DNA of 64,000 nucleotides from Diplonema papillatum. Its lineage: Eukaryota; Euglenozoa; Diplonemea; Diplonemida; Diplonemidae. The DNA is taken from NCBI GenBank assembly GCA_030068145.1, contig JAPJBO010000436.1, positions 56,001 to 120,000 on the forward strand, written 5' to 3'. Of this stretch, positions 49,768 through 60,200 are shown piece by piece. Numbering within the stretch: the first letter of the stretch is position 1; every line of letters begins with the position of its first letter. The position numbers were made by a program, and so were the translations under genes. Below the pieces are notes generated by a model. It searched no databases, was not told where the DNA came from, and was given only the letters and a program-made list of their open reading frames with translations.

Positions 49768-51618
49768 TCACTTCCGCGCCGGCGCCGTGCTCCCGAAGCC
49801 CATCTGCTTCAGGGTCCTCGTCGTCTTCGACGGTGGCTGCTTCGGGGGCTCCGGCGACCGCGACTTCGACTTGGTCTGCGACCTCGGCCGCTTCTTGACC
49901 TTGCCCGGCTCCTCCGGCGCCTGCCGCTTCGGCGACGGTGACGTCGTCTTCTGGGGGGCGCCTGCCTGTGCCTGGAGCTGCGCACGCAAGGCTTCCACCA
50001 GCGTCCCCAGCTCCTCCATCCTCCGACACATGCCGGCGTTCTGAGCGCGCAGCTCGAGCACCTCCTTCTCGAGCTTCGCCCTCGCCTCGTCGGGTCGCTG
50101 CACGTCATGCTCGACTGGCTGCGGCTTCCCCGCTTTCCCGCCCTTCTTTCCTTTCTTCCCCCCCTTTCCGGCGTTCGGCGGTGGTGCGTGCGAGGCTTGC
50201 GGGATGCTGGCGCCGGAGGCAGCTGCCACCGCCTCAGCGCCTGGCACGGGAGGGCCACTCTGTCGTCCTGCTTCGAGTGGCGCGGGCTGCTGGTGCGTCG
50301 CCGCTACGCCTGTCGTCCGCGGTCTGCCGTCACTCCAGGCCTTCGAGCCCTGCTTCCTTCCGTACAGGCCGATGAATGCAGCCTTGGCATATGTCATGCC
50401 CTGGCGCTCTGTTCCATCTTCGGCCGGGTCCGTCCGCTCTTCCGTCGTCTTCGCCTGCACCCACTTCGGCTGCGTCTCGTCCTTCTCCCTGGCAGTCGAT
50501 ACGGTAACCAGGTCACCCGTCGCCTCGACCTGGAAAATCCAGGCCGGTGGTTCAGGGCCGCGGACGACCGCGAGGCGCTTGCCGCGCTTCGGGATCACGC
50601 GGATCACTTCGACGCCCGTCCATCCGGCCGCGTGCAGAAACGCCGCCGCCTGCACTGGCGAGATCGTCCGCGGAAACCCGTCGACGTCCCAGACCAGGCC
50701 CGGCTGTCCCGGCTGCTCCTCCTCCTGCGCGGCTGCTGTCCCCAGCAGCGCTCTCATCGCCGCTTCGGCCTGCTCACCCTCCCCTTTCAGGACGCCCATG
50801 CCGCGCACACTGACGATGAGGCTCGTTTTCGCGCGCGCGGCGGCTTCCCTTGCCTCGTCCAGGGCAAGGTCGTCCCTCAGCCAGAGAGCGCCCCTCCCGT
50901 CTCCTTTCAGCGTCGTGAAGACGCCTTGCTTCCCGGAAGCCGCCAAGGCGCCCTCCTTGCTTCGTCCTGCGACTCGCAGTAGAGCGCGGATCTGGGCCGT
51001 GGGGCCGGGGGTGCCGCGCGTCTCGATCCCCGTAAGCGACACGATGTCCTCCCGGGGCACGCCTTCTCCCACGAAGTGGCCCGTCAGCCAGGCCCTGGCG
51101 TCCGCCCCGCAGCCCGTCCACGCCTCCGCCGTCGTGTACCGTCGTGCGACTACCACGGATACCCTGTGTTCGTCCGCAGGCGGCAGAGGCGCGCAAGTCT
51201 TGCGGAGCAGCGTCCCGACCAGCTCGTCGCCAAGCTGCAGCAGGACGGCGGGGCGGACTTCGGTCCGCAGCCCTCTGCGCGTCGCCACCGCCGTCTCCAC
51301 CCCCCCGGCTTCGCGCCTCCTGGCCCCGAGGACGACCACAGCCAGTCGTCCCTTCCGGGTGCCCTTCTTCGCCAACTCAATGGCGTCCGCCCATGTCACC
51401 AGGGCCACGCCCTGCGTCGTCTCCGGCTTCCTCACGTCGTCGGCCGTCACGACCGGAACGGGCCAGTCCTCCGGCCTGAGCTGCGGCAGCGGGCCTCGCC
51501 GCTTTTCCACCAGCACCCAGCCAGAGCCAGGTGCTTTCGTGTCGTTGGCCTGCGTCGGCCGCGGCGGCTCAGCAGAGTCGCCGCGTTGCCCGGGGCCACC
51601 GCGTGGAGGTGCAGGCAT
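49768..51618 (-). CDS. LINE ORF1, RNA-binding/assembly protein candidate
   Basis: 616 codons, starting 42 nt from the element's 5' end. I recognise no named domain with certainty. Residues about 320-390 (SPVQAAAFLHAAGW, then VEVIRVIPKRGKRLAVV) could be an RRM-like alpha/beta fold. Residues about 470-500 are Gly/Lys-rich (GKGGKKGKKGGKAGK), and about 510-550 form a heptad-like coiled coil (LEKEVLELRAQ, MEELGTLVEALRAQL). The C-terminus is Lys/Arg/Ser/Pro-rich (KKRPRSQTKSKSRS). A coiled coil with basic regions is typical of LINE ORF1 proteins, which coat the element RNA. ORF2 follows after 126 nt, probably translated by reinitiation or from a processed RNA. Confidence 0.85.
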   Translation of the reverse strand: MPAPPRGGPGQRGDSAEPPRPTQANDTKAPGSGWVLVEKRRGPLPQLRPEDWPVPVVTADDVRKPETTQGVALVTWADAIELAKKGTRKGRLAVVVLGARRREAGGVETAVATRRGLRTEVRPAVLLQLGDELVGTLLRKTCAPLPPADEHRVSVVVARRYTTAEAWTGCGADARAWLTGHFVGEGVPREDIVSLTGIETRGTPGPTAQIRALLRVAGRSKEGALAASGKQGVFTTLKGDGRGALWLRDDLALDEAREAAARAKTSLIVSVRGMGVLKGEGEQAEAAMRALLGTAAAQEEEQPGQPGLVWDVDGFPRTISPVQAAAFLHAAGWTGVEVIRVIPKRGKRLAVVRGPEPPAWIFQVEATGDLVTVSTAREKDETQPKWVQAKTTEERTDPAEDGTERQGMTYAKAAFIGLYGRKQGSKAWSDGRPRTTGVAATHQQPAPLEAGRQSGPPVPGAEAVAAASGASIPQASHAPPPNAGKGGKKGKKGGKAGKPQPVEHDVQRPDEARAKLEKEVLELRAQNAGMCRRMEELGTLVEALRAQLQAQAGAPQKTTSPSPKRQAPEEPGKVKKRPRSQTKSKSRSPEPPKQPPSKTTRTLKQMGFGSTAPARK

Positions 51619-51660
51619 GATGTTTTGTGTATTTCTTTATTTGATATTTCGTCCAGCCCC

Positions 51661-51679
51661 AATTTGTTGCATAAGTGTG
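51661..51679. repeat. LINE target-site duplication, 5' side
   Basis: Identical to 43684-43702. Together the two copies define the insertion and its exact 5' end. Confidence 0.9.
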
Positions 51680-51689
51680 ATTGTCAGGC

Positions 51690-52400
51690 CTTCGACTACC
51701 CTGAGCAACGCACTATGCACACTCCGTGTCTACGTCACAGCAGATGGAACGCGTTTGTTGCGCCGCCGCGGAGGCGGCCTACGAGTGGGTGTCGTTGTGG
51801 CCTCCCGGCCGGAGCCATCGTTGGATGACCCTTCGCTCGTTTCTTCGCGTTTGCGTCGGTTCGCGCGCCGGATCGACGCAGCGGGGGCTGCGCATCGGGC
51901 GGCGTTCGTCGGGCGGGGGTGTTGGCCCGTAATTGCGGCGTTGGCAGTTGAGTGGGTCGGCGCCGCCGCGCTGGGGTGAAAATCTTAGTTTCGTGTTCAG
52001 GCGCTACTTGCCTCTCATGTGTTTGCTAGCATCAAGTCTTCTTCGCGGAATGCAGAGTCTTATTTTCTGTTCTTTTCTTTCTTTCGTTGTCGACAACTTC
52101 TTTTATCTCCTTCTACTTTCTTTACCATGGTCTTTTTGGACTTTCTGGTGCCGTAGTTCGTTTAGCAGCGGCTGCCGAATCATGCCGTGGCACCGTCCCT
52201 TTGTGCGTCTGCTTCGCAGAAGAAGTGTGGGAAAGGAGTCCAGGACTCCGTGGTTTGAAACCATGTGGTATGGCTCCACTTCCTCCGGGGGGGGTGCGTG
52301 GGACGGAAATGTTCTCGTCACACACAGATGTACTGTTAACCACTTCCGGACGAACTACCACTTTAGTGGTAGTTAACTAAAGAAAGCTCGCGGGTGTCAA
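51690..52400. other. no recognised gene; R2 copy and a 24-bp word shared across the LINE
   Basis: R2 lies at 51975-52046 (AAAATCTTAGTTTCGTGTTC, AGGCGCTACTTGCCTCTCAT). GAAATGTTCTCGTCACACAC at about 52309 recurs at 43656, so this word flanks the whole LINE region. CACTACCACTTTAGTGGTAG-like inverted DNA lies near 52352-52372. CGCGCCGGATCGACGCAGCG and neighbours are coding-like, but frames have no motif. Confidence 0.45.
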
Positions 52401-52489
52401 GTTCACGGGCGAGAGGTCAAAGAATGGTCGAAAGTGGTCGCTGTTTGCTTTATTGGAAAGATCTGACACAGATCTTTGAATTGCGTCCT

Positions 52490-52900
52490 TCATCGGGCAG
52501 AAATCCTGCTCCGAGCTCTCAACGGATACCTGAGATTTGCCTTGGAGGGGCCCCCCTTTTCCCGAATAAACCCTTCCCCCCTCGTCCATAAGTGGTTAAG
52601 AAGAGAATGGGTGGCATACTGAACAGCACTCACTACTTCCACACTCGCTACCGTGTCCCGCTGTTTTCGGGCCAGGAGGGGGCCTTCCAGCCGTGCCTTC
52701 CTCTCCTTGTTGATGAGCATCATCACGTTGAGCGCCAAGAGGTAGCACCCGGTTCCCATGAGGAAGTAGACGGTGCCTACCCAGGTGTAGTATCCGACCT
52801 TCCGCTTGGTCTGCCTGATCAGAGGGTGCGTGTGGTAGGCCTCGGTCAGGTTGTCCCACCGCTCCTCCATGCGCCGCAGTCGCCTGATGATGGCCGACAT
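52490..52900 (-). CDS. small single-pass membrane protein, unknown
   Basis: A frame of up to 137 codons starts MSAIIRRLRRMEERWDN at an ATG preceded by CAGCAGAAACC, which would suit a leader or intron acceptor. Residues about 1-35 are charged and amphipathic. Residues about 38-63 (YTWVGTVYFLMGTGCYLLAL, NVMMLI) form one clear transmembrane helix. A basic segment (NKERKARLEGPLLARKQRD) follows. At residue about 88 a GTAGTGAGT could be a splice donor, after which the frame looks less protein-like, so the true C-terminus may lie on another exon. The size and layout would suit a mitochondrial inner-membrane or ER protein. I recognise no family. Confidence 0.5.
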   Translation of the reverse strand: MSAIIRRLRRMEERWDNLTEAYHTHPLIRQTKRKVGYYTWVGTVYFLMGTGCYLLALNVMMLINKERKARLEGPLLARKQRDTVASVEVVSAVQYATHSLLNHLWTRGEGFIREKGGPSKANLRYPLRARSRISAR

Positions 52901-53379
52901 GGTTTCTGCTGACTTTCGGTGCGGGTTCCTCCTTCTTTTCTTGACTGGCGTGACAATACAGAGCAGGGGGGAGGGCGATTGGCTTATAGTAGGTAAATAC
53001 AGGTGATAGGCGTCGGTTTGCTGGTAGTAGAACTACATATCATGCAGGTTCAAACCCTTGTGTCTTCTTTGGTAAACGCTGCCGCCGGGGCGGAAAACCC
53101 GGTGTCAGCCAAAAACCCGGTGTGAGGTCAAATTTTTTTTTCCAACACTTGATGCCTTGGGACAAAAATCTGCGCTCTAAACCGGGGTTTCGGGGAATCA
53201 CACGGCATTCACCGGTGACCCTACTGTGGCCCCCGACCGCACAGTAGGCTGTCTTGACGCTTCGGGTGGGGGGAGACCTGCCCGCGCAGCGATATATTTT
53301 GTGGTGGTGAGCCACCTTTTGGCGAAGACCGATCCAGCAACTCTTCTTGTGGCGGTTTTGTGTTTCTTAAAGGAGCCCT

Positions 53380-53700
53380 GCGCCGCAGGCGCGGAAACTT
53401 TTAAACGGTCGCACTTACGGATCAAAGCAGATGGGCAGTAGGGTGGCTCGTCACAACTAGGTTGGCTGACATGTCAATTAAACCTGCGCCGCAGGCGCGG
53501 AAATTTTGACGGTCGCACTTACAGCTAAACAGATGGACGGGAACTTGTTGGTTGTTCACCGGCTGCAGCAGGTTTTCGTCCACGGTGGAACACTGTGAAC
53601 AGAAAGAGCAAATAATGCGGTAGCCCCATTACAAAAGATACTCAGCCAAAATAAATACCTGCGCCGCAGGCGCGGAAAATTTTTGGCGCCTTTCTGGCCA
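53380..53700. repeat. three copies of a GCGCCGCAGGCGC hairpin motif
   Basis: TGCGCCGCAGGCGCGGAAA occurs at about 53379, 53486 and 53659. The first two are followed by GACGGTCGCACTTAC-like DNA. CCTGCG-C-CGCAGG is a short perfect hairpin. The three copies span about 300 bp without a gene. They may be termini of a small element or protein-binding sites. Confidence 0.6.
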
Positions 53701-53739
53701 GCCAGCTAAGTACGAAGATCGCAAAACAGTTTTCCGTGA

Positions 53740-54700
53740 AAGAAATTTCCGCCGGTGGTTTCTGCCATGAGAAAATTTCCATCACTTTTCTGTCGTGAGA
53801 GAAAATTTCCACCAGTATTCCACAAAGAAATTTCCGCCAGTAGCTTTCGCCTCGAGAAAATTTCTACCAGTTTTCTGTCACGAGAGAAATTTCCACCACC
53901 AGTTTCCCACGAAACAAATTTCCGCGTAGTTTCACGAGAACACTTCCATCATCGGTCTCCGTCACGAGAGAAATTTCCGTCAGTAGTTTCCGCCACGAGA
54001 AAATTTCCATCAGTTTTCTGTCGTGAGAGAAAATTTCCACCAACAGTATTCCACAAAGAAATTTCCGCCAGTAGTTTCCACGAGAACATTTCCACCACGA
54101 GAGAAATTTCCGCCGGTGGTTTCTGCCATGAGAAAATTTCCATCACTTTTCTGTCGTGAGAGAAAATTTCCACCAGTATTCCACAAAGAAATTTCCGCCA
54201 GTAGCTTTCGCCTCGAGAAAATTTCCACCAGTTTTCTGTCACGAGAGAAATTTCCACCACCAGTTTCCCACGAAACAAATTTCCGCGTAGTTTTCACGAG
54301 AACATTTCCATCATCGGTTTCCGTCACGAGAGAAATTTCCGTCAGTAGTTTCCGCCACGAGAAAATTTCCATCAGTTTTCTGTCGTGAGAAAAATTTCCA
54401 TCAACAGTTTTCCACGAAAGAAATTTCCGACAGTAGTTTCCACGAGAACATTTCCATCAGGTTTCCGCCACGAGAAAAATTTCCGCCAGGTTTCCGCCAC
54501 GAGAAAATTTCCATCACTTTTCTGTCGTGAGAGAAGATTTCTACCAACAGTATTCCACAAAAGAAATTTCTGCCAGTAGTTTCCACGAGAAAATTTCCAT
54601 CAGTTTTCTGTCGTGAGAAAATTTTCCACCACCAGTTTCCCTTCCCACGAAAGAAATTTCCGCCGGTAGTTTCCACGAGAAAATTTCCAACCTACACAGT
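53740..54700. repeat. GAAATTTCC minisatellite
   Basis: About 960 bp of units such as GAGAGAAATTTCCACCACCA, GAAAATTTCCATCAGTTTTC and TGTCGTGAGAG. A long sub-block (53745-54000) recurs almost exactly at 54107-54370. Each unit contains a GAAATTTC palindrome. The array is open in several frames and is not coding. Confidence 0.93.
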
Positions 54701-54949
54701 GACAAAACAGAAATCTGGAACTTTTTTTTTCCCAGAAATCTCCTGACTTTTTTCTTTTTTTTTCCTCCTTTTTTGACACACCGGGTTTTCCCGGTGTCTG
54801 ACACCGGGACACCGGGTTTTTAAAGTCCCCTGATCTTGTGGGTTGCCCTTCCATGTATTGTGCAGGCTAAAAAGACGTAGGCAGCGTGTTTTGGTGGTTG
54901 ATCAGAATTCCTTACCTGAATACACACAGGGTAAATACAAGTGGGAAAA

Positions 54950-57900
54950 CGATCAACCGGCACAAACAAAGAAATAATCTTAGAAATGGCTGAGCTGCTC
55001 AAGTCGAAAGACGACTGCGTCCCGGATGCCGTTGACTGGGAGGAGATCAAGCTGAGTGCCTTCCCGGAAAACGCGGCTACGGCGGCGAGGGATGGAGACT
55101 GCGTGTTCGCGGACTGCTCCACAGTGCACGGGCCGGATAGCACGGCTTGTGCTAGATGCGGGGGGGTCACGACGCCCACGTGTATCAGAAGCTTCGTGAA
55201 GCCGGCGGCTGCGGCTGCAAAGTTTCTCCCCGTGGCTTTGGCTGCGGCGTGGGTATGCCCACCGTGCCTTTGGGCGGTAGGGCAAGGGGCTCTGGTGGTC
55301 CTCCCACGTGACGTCGGCTCGGACACTCTGAGCGAGGCGGGAACGAACCTACCAGATGTGGGAAAAGTCCTTGGTGCTGATCACCAGGACGAAACCCTTC
55401 GCGAGCCAGTCTCCGAGGGGTCCTCCAGGAAAGGACCGTACCTCTCCTTGAGCTTGGCAAGGATCTGTTGGCACCCGGACGGTGTGGCCACGTACGGCCC
55501 CCAGCACACTGCGCGCCGGATGTCCAGGTTGACGGGCACAACCGCTAGTTGCTGCTCGTCTAGCCTCTGCCGGAGGCTGTTGTTGAGTGCCATCAGGCTG
55601 GCCATCTGGGCCCTCAGGACGGCAGCCTCTGAACCGAGACAGCGACCAGGAACGTCGCGTCATTTGGCAAGCTATGCTTTGCGTTGCTGGTGGACGGCAG
55701 GTGGACGGAGAGCTGCTTGCCGGCAGTACATGTACTGCTGGTTCGATTGGAGGCTCTCCGCCTATGGAGTCGCGAAGCGACGTTTCTGGTCGGTGTCGCG
55801 AAGGCCTCGGCCTACGAGCGGACCTTGGCCGGCGTAGACTGGCAGGCCTTCGACGATGAAGTCGTGCGCAGGGCGAAAAGGGCCGTCGCGGACTCCGACT
55901 TAGTGAAGGAAGCACTAAGGAAGGAGCGGAACAAAGGAGCGGAGAAGGAGAGCAGGAAGCGCGGGGCTGGGAAGGGCGCGGAGTACCCGAGGGCCAAAGT
56001 GGCAAAAAAGTGACTGAAAGTCGCAAACTCGGGGGAGAGAGTCTTCGACGGCCTCATCGAAGCCTTCCGGCCGCGAAAGCGGGACTACGAGGTAGACCCC
56101 GAGGAGGTACCGGCCTTATGCCAACGCACGTCGAACCGTCTGATACGGGCGTACAAGGACGCGGGCCCCATGATATCGGTCATGAAAAGGGCTCGTCTGT
56201 TCTCGGAGCGGGTGAGAACCCTCCACCCAGAAATTTCGCCGGGCTTCAGTTTTCTGATGTGGGCTACACGGAAACTAGAGAACGGAGAGATCTCCAGCAG
56301 ATCAGCCATGCAGTACCTGACGTACAAAGCCATGGCGGAGATCGAGTCTACAGCGGCTTTCAAAAAGTCCCTGACGGACAATGTCGACCAAGGAGAAAGG
56401 CAGATCGCAATCCACGACAACCTGCCCGGGTCGACAGCGATATGGGCTGTAGTCAGGGGGCAGAACTCCCAGGTACACAGCGCGGCCTTGGCACTACAAT
56501 GGTGTACGGCTGCACGGTTCATCGACCTGCACAGAATCAAGGTCAGACACCTGATCCAAAAGCCCGAGTGCACTCTGATAGTGTACATCGGAGGGAAAAC
56601 GGACAGGAGAGGCACTGGTCAGGGGCTGATGGTCCCGAACAACAGCCGGTTCTTGAGGACAGTCGTCGAGTGGGGTGCCCAGAAGGCACTCTCTCAGGAC
56701 GACAGTCTGCTGCCGGGACTAAACCGGGCGGCGTACAACGCGTTTCTGATGAAACACCTACGCATGACGTCGCACAAAGTCCGACATGCAGCACTCACCG
56801 AGGTGGCGAGCAAGTTTGGAGAGGAGGCGGCCGTCCTCGCAGGACGGCACAAGAACAGGGAATCAACCCGCAGGTATATTCCGATGGAGACATGGGCACC
56901 TGTAGCGGGGACGAGAAGCGCTCTGTCGGCCCTCTTGTAACAGCTCCCGTTGACCTTGGTGTTGAGGTAGAGTGTCCGCTTCACCCGGCCGGCTGTCCCG
57001 AGATAACAGTTCCCTTGAGAATCGTACTCGGCAAGGAGCGGATCCAATGCTGGCCGAAGAGTCTGCTCAGCTTGGTGCGGACATATGACTACGTCGACAC
57101 GTGGTTGAGGCATGTTGGAGGTAGCAGCGCCACCAGGACCAAGTCGTGCTACGAGGGAGTTATCTCACCTTCTCCCCTGACGTGTATCGACCAGGGTAGT
57201 CTTTGCAAGTCTTTTCCTCACCTGCAGCTGAATTTTGCGTGGCTCGATGCGGTTTTTCTGGGACAGATCGCCGGAAAGGGTGCTAGACGGCTGACGGGCG
57301 CACCAAATGAAAAGTTGGGCCCACACTTGGAGCGGCTTGTGGGCTACGACATCGTAGAGCCCATACCGAGACAGGATGAGGCGCGGTGGTTTCATAGCGC
57401 TTTTCTTGTGCAGAAGTCACAGCCGGGTTTACTGCGGTTTATCCTCGCCTGCCGCAGTATCAATACAGCGACAGAACACCGCGCCGCACCGCCCTGCTCC
57501 TTGCCGTCGTATACGGAGATACTGGCAAAGGTCATGGGGGGTGCGGTCGTTGCAGCGTTCGATTTTAAGAGCTTTTTCTTTCAATTTCGCCTCCCGGAGA
57601 AGACCCGAAACTTCTTTTGCCTCCGGATCGGGAGCAGGGTGTTTCGTATGAAACGATTACCCATGGGTTTCAGGGCAGCACCGCAGCTGGCGCAGGCGGT
57701 GGGTGAGGCAATGGCGCGCGAGGCAACGGAGGGTACGTCGGTGGTGTCGATAGTCTGGATTGACAACACTTTCTTTGCAGGTCCGGAGAGGGAGGTACAG
57801 GCGGTGTGTATGCGCTACAGAGATCTCTGCGGGAGGTACGGCACGGTGCTTGGTGAGGTCAGTGAGCCGGCGCAGATCGGGACGGGGTTGGGATTGAAGT

Positions 57901-58090
57901 GGGACCTGCACAACAAAAGGTATTGCCTTGACCCAAAATGGGTGGAAAAAGTGCGGGTACCAGCGATATCCCTACTCGGAATGGCCGTAGCCCCGATACG
58001 GGCTTGGTGGAGGCTAGCAGGATGCCTTATCTGGCGGCAGCATTCCTACAGCAGGACAGGTTCTGCATCTGTTCATTGGGTAACTAATTT
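54950..58090 (+). mobile_element. tyrosine-recombinase retroelement fossil (DIRS/VIPER/Ngaro-like)
   Basis: Parts in order on the plus strand: a Cys-containing gag-like region (about 54987-56013), a tyrosine recombinase region (about 56170-56940) with the R, H-x2-R, H and Y signature of the family (KVRHAA and RHKNRESTRRYI words), and a reverse transcriptase region (about 57180-58030). The order gag, recombinase, RT is that of the trypanosomatid VIPER elements; DIRS1 has another order. The element is broken, with perhaps two to four breaks. Terminal repeats were not recognised; minisatellites lie outside both ends. Moderate age is likely, since domains remain easy to read. VIPER-type elements are known from trypanosomatids, which fits the rRNA evidence for the host. 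Confidence 0.8.
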
Positions 58091-58229
58091 TGTTCCCGTT
58101 CTTCCCATTGAAAGAAACCAAGGACCTAGAAGACCCACCCTTCCTGTTGATCTTGCAGCACCAACCGCCAGGGCTTGGTCTGGTCAGGGAGTCCAGGCTG
58201 GTCGGACTCTGGGTCAGCCGGACTAGACT

Positions 58230-58550
58230 GGTCAGGCGCTAGCCTCCAGCCTGCCAAGCTTGTCGGACTGTCTGGTCTGTCCAGGCTGTCCGGGCTGTCT
58301 GGTCAGTCCGGGCTGGTCGGACTGACTGGTGGTCAGGCTGTCCAGGCTGTCTGGTTTGTCCAGGCTGGTCGGACTGTCTGGTCAGTCCAGGCTGTCTGGT
58401 CAGTCCGGGCTGGTTGGACTGACCGGTCTGTCCAGGCTGTCCAGGCTGTCCAGGCTGTCCAGGCTGTCCAGGCTGTCCAGGCTGTCCAGGCTGTCCAGGC
58501 TGTCCAGGCTGTCTGGTCTGTCCAGGCTGGTCGGACTGACTGGTGGCCAG
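58230..58550. repeat. CTGTCCAGG / CTGGTC minisatellite
   Basis: Variants of a 9-10 bp unit (CTGTCCAGG, CTGTCTGGT, CAGTCCGGG) are arranged in larger groups, with nine nearly perfect CTGTCCAGG copies at 58434-58510. Frames reading GlnAlaVal or LeuSerArg repeats are artefacts. Confidence 0.93.
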
Positions 58551-58555
58551 GTTCT

Positions 58556-58735
58556 GGTCAACAAATTTTGTTCCCTTATATCCCAATGGGACAACAAATT
58601 TTGTTCCCTTATATCCCAACCAACAAATTTTGTTCCCTTATATCCCAATGGGATTGCCTTGCCCAAGGCAATCCCATTGGGATATGAGGGAACAGAATTT
58701 CAAGTGTTGGGATATAAGGGAATTACACCCCAAAA
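58556..58735. repeat. inverted-repeat family M3 (ACAAATTTTGTTCCCTTATA)
   Basis: Three direct copies of ACAAATTTTGTTCCCTTATA, each followed by TCCCAA, are followed by a perfect hairpin, CAATGGGATTGCCTTG then CCCAAGGCAATCCCATTG, and then by reversed units (GGGATATGAGGGAACAGAAT). Similar structures occur at 60028-60200. A single unit occurs near 58085, where the retroelement fossil ends, and diverged words at 38140-38190. Compact size, inverted ends and repeated occurrence suggest a MITE-like family. Confidence 0.75.
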
Positions 58736-58974
58736 AAAAAGACAGGCGCTTCGGTTTGTTTGTGCGTGCCGGTCCCAATCCGCTTTCTGCCATGAATCTC
58801 TCTGAGTCGAGCATGATGACATCCAGCGGAGAACTTCGACAATGTCAGCCAGGGGCAGCCCGAGCGCAGGTACAAGGTTGTTAAAAGTCCACACGAATCA
58901 CAGGAGGTAGGACATGATTCATGGATTAAGTTTGAAAGTACGAATCACAGGACGTGGAACATGATTCGTAGGAC

Positions 58975-59410
58975 CGCTGAGCACAAAGTTACCAAGTTTT
59001 CAAAACACCGCAACAGAGCAGGCGCCCGGCAGGCAATAGGCTCGGTCAGGACTGATCCCTCACACCGAAGTGATCACGGGTTGCCTTGTGAGCGTAGATG
59101 CGCGGGGCTGAACTCAGGCTGCATGAGTGGGTTTTGTCAGGTAACAATAGCCCTCCACACCGGATCTCAAGAGTAAGCTTCGTTTCCAAAAGTCGTGATC
59201 AAGTCTGTATACCCACAGAAGGCGCGAACTTAACGCAAGGACCCTTCAGACGTGGAACGCATTGGTCAGAAAAGCAAACACCGCAACGGAGCAGGCGCCC
59301 GGCAGGCATTAGGCTCGGTCAGGACTGATCCCTCACACCGAAGTGATCATGGGTTGCCTTGTGAGCGTAGATGCGCGGGGCTGAACTCAGGCTGCATAGT
59401 GGGTTTGCGG
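58975..59410 (+). repeat. direct repeat pair (58997-59125 and 59275-59400)
   Basis: ACACCGCAACAGAGCAGGCG, CCCGGCAGGCAATAGGCTCG, GTCAGGACTGATCCCTCACA and TGAGCGTAGATGCGCGGGGC occur in both copies with very few differences. Just before, a pair of ACGAATCACAGGA words (58892 and 58939) makes a smaller repeat. No gene recognised. Confidence 0.85.
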
Positions 59411-60020
59411 AACTGCCGTAGCATCGATCAGCGAGTAAACGTATCCATCCCTGGCCGTGGCGCTCGATGGCTTCGGTAAACCGCATCGCGTATACAGACG
59501 AGACTTGACTCCGTACTTAGAGAGCGAATTCCGTCGATCATGGTGCAGATGACTTTACGCAGGACGATGCAATATTACCCCTCCCTTCCCTCTTTGCCCT
59601 CCCGAAAAGAAAAGGCGTCGTTGAGCAGAGTGTAAAAAAGGATACGGGTGCACGAGCACGCGGGGCTCATGCAGATGGAAAAAATCGGCCAATTTATCCG
59701 TAACGTAAAACACGCAACATGCAAGAAGCTGCAGCGCAACCGGATGCGAAGTAGGGCAGTGCTAAACATGTGCTGACTGCTTCCAGGATTGAAATTGCTG
59801 GTGCTGGTCCTGCTGCCAATCTTGTTACGACGGTTGCTTCCTCTTCCTCTGGCCGCATGACCACAAGGGCCGAAGTGGCAGTAAAATTTGATTAATTGAA
59901 ACCTCATTTTGGAGGTAAACGCAGCCTCAGAATTGGAATTTTTTTGTTTCAACGGCACCAAACGTCCCCGAATAGTCACTTTGACCCCCGGGAAATTTTT
60001 TTAAAGGGGTCCCCCAAAAA
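59410..60020. other. no recognised gene
   Basis: A minus frame at 59575-59979 (134 codons) and shorter frames lack motifs. I looked for rRNA, tRNA and transposon signatures and found none. The M3 repeat begins at about 60028. Confidence 0.4.
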
Positions 60021-60027
60021 TCGTCAT

Positions 60028-60200
60028 GACCACAAATTTTGTTCCCATCCCAATGGGAACAACAAATTTTGTTCCCTTCTTTCCCAACCAACAAATTTTG
60101 TTCCCTTATATCCCAATGGGATTGCCTTGCCCATATAAGGGAACAAAAATTGTTGTCCCATTGGGATATAAGGGAACAAAATTTGAAGTGGTGGGATATA
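60028..60200. repeat. inverted-repeat family M3, second copy
   Basis: ACAAATTTTGTTCCC units in direct order (60034, 60063, 60090) are followed by CCCAATGGGATTGCCTTGCC and reversed units (ATATAAGGGAACAAAA, TTGGGATATAAGGGAACAAA). The hairpin centre is shorter than at 58556-58735. Confidence 0.75.

Larger units (their letters stand above)
43703..51660 (-). mobile_element. full-length two-ORF LINE with OTU, APE, RT and RNase H domains
   Basis: The 7958-bp element lies on the minus strand between perfect 19-bp target duplications. It starts GGGGCTGGACG, has a 5' UTR of only 42 nt, ORF1 (616 codons), a 126-nt gap, ORF2 (1924 codons) and a 164-nt 3' UTR ending AAAGGCCCACA without a poly(A) tail. 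Both ORFs are open over their whole length and all catalytic residues I checked are present, so it may be recent and active. A truncated copy of its 3' end at 60874-61034 confirms the 3' terminus. DNA is GC-rich with strong third-position bias, hence long antisense shadow frames. Confidence 0.93.
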
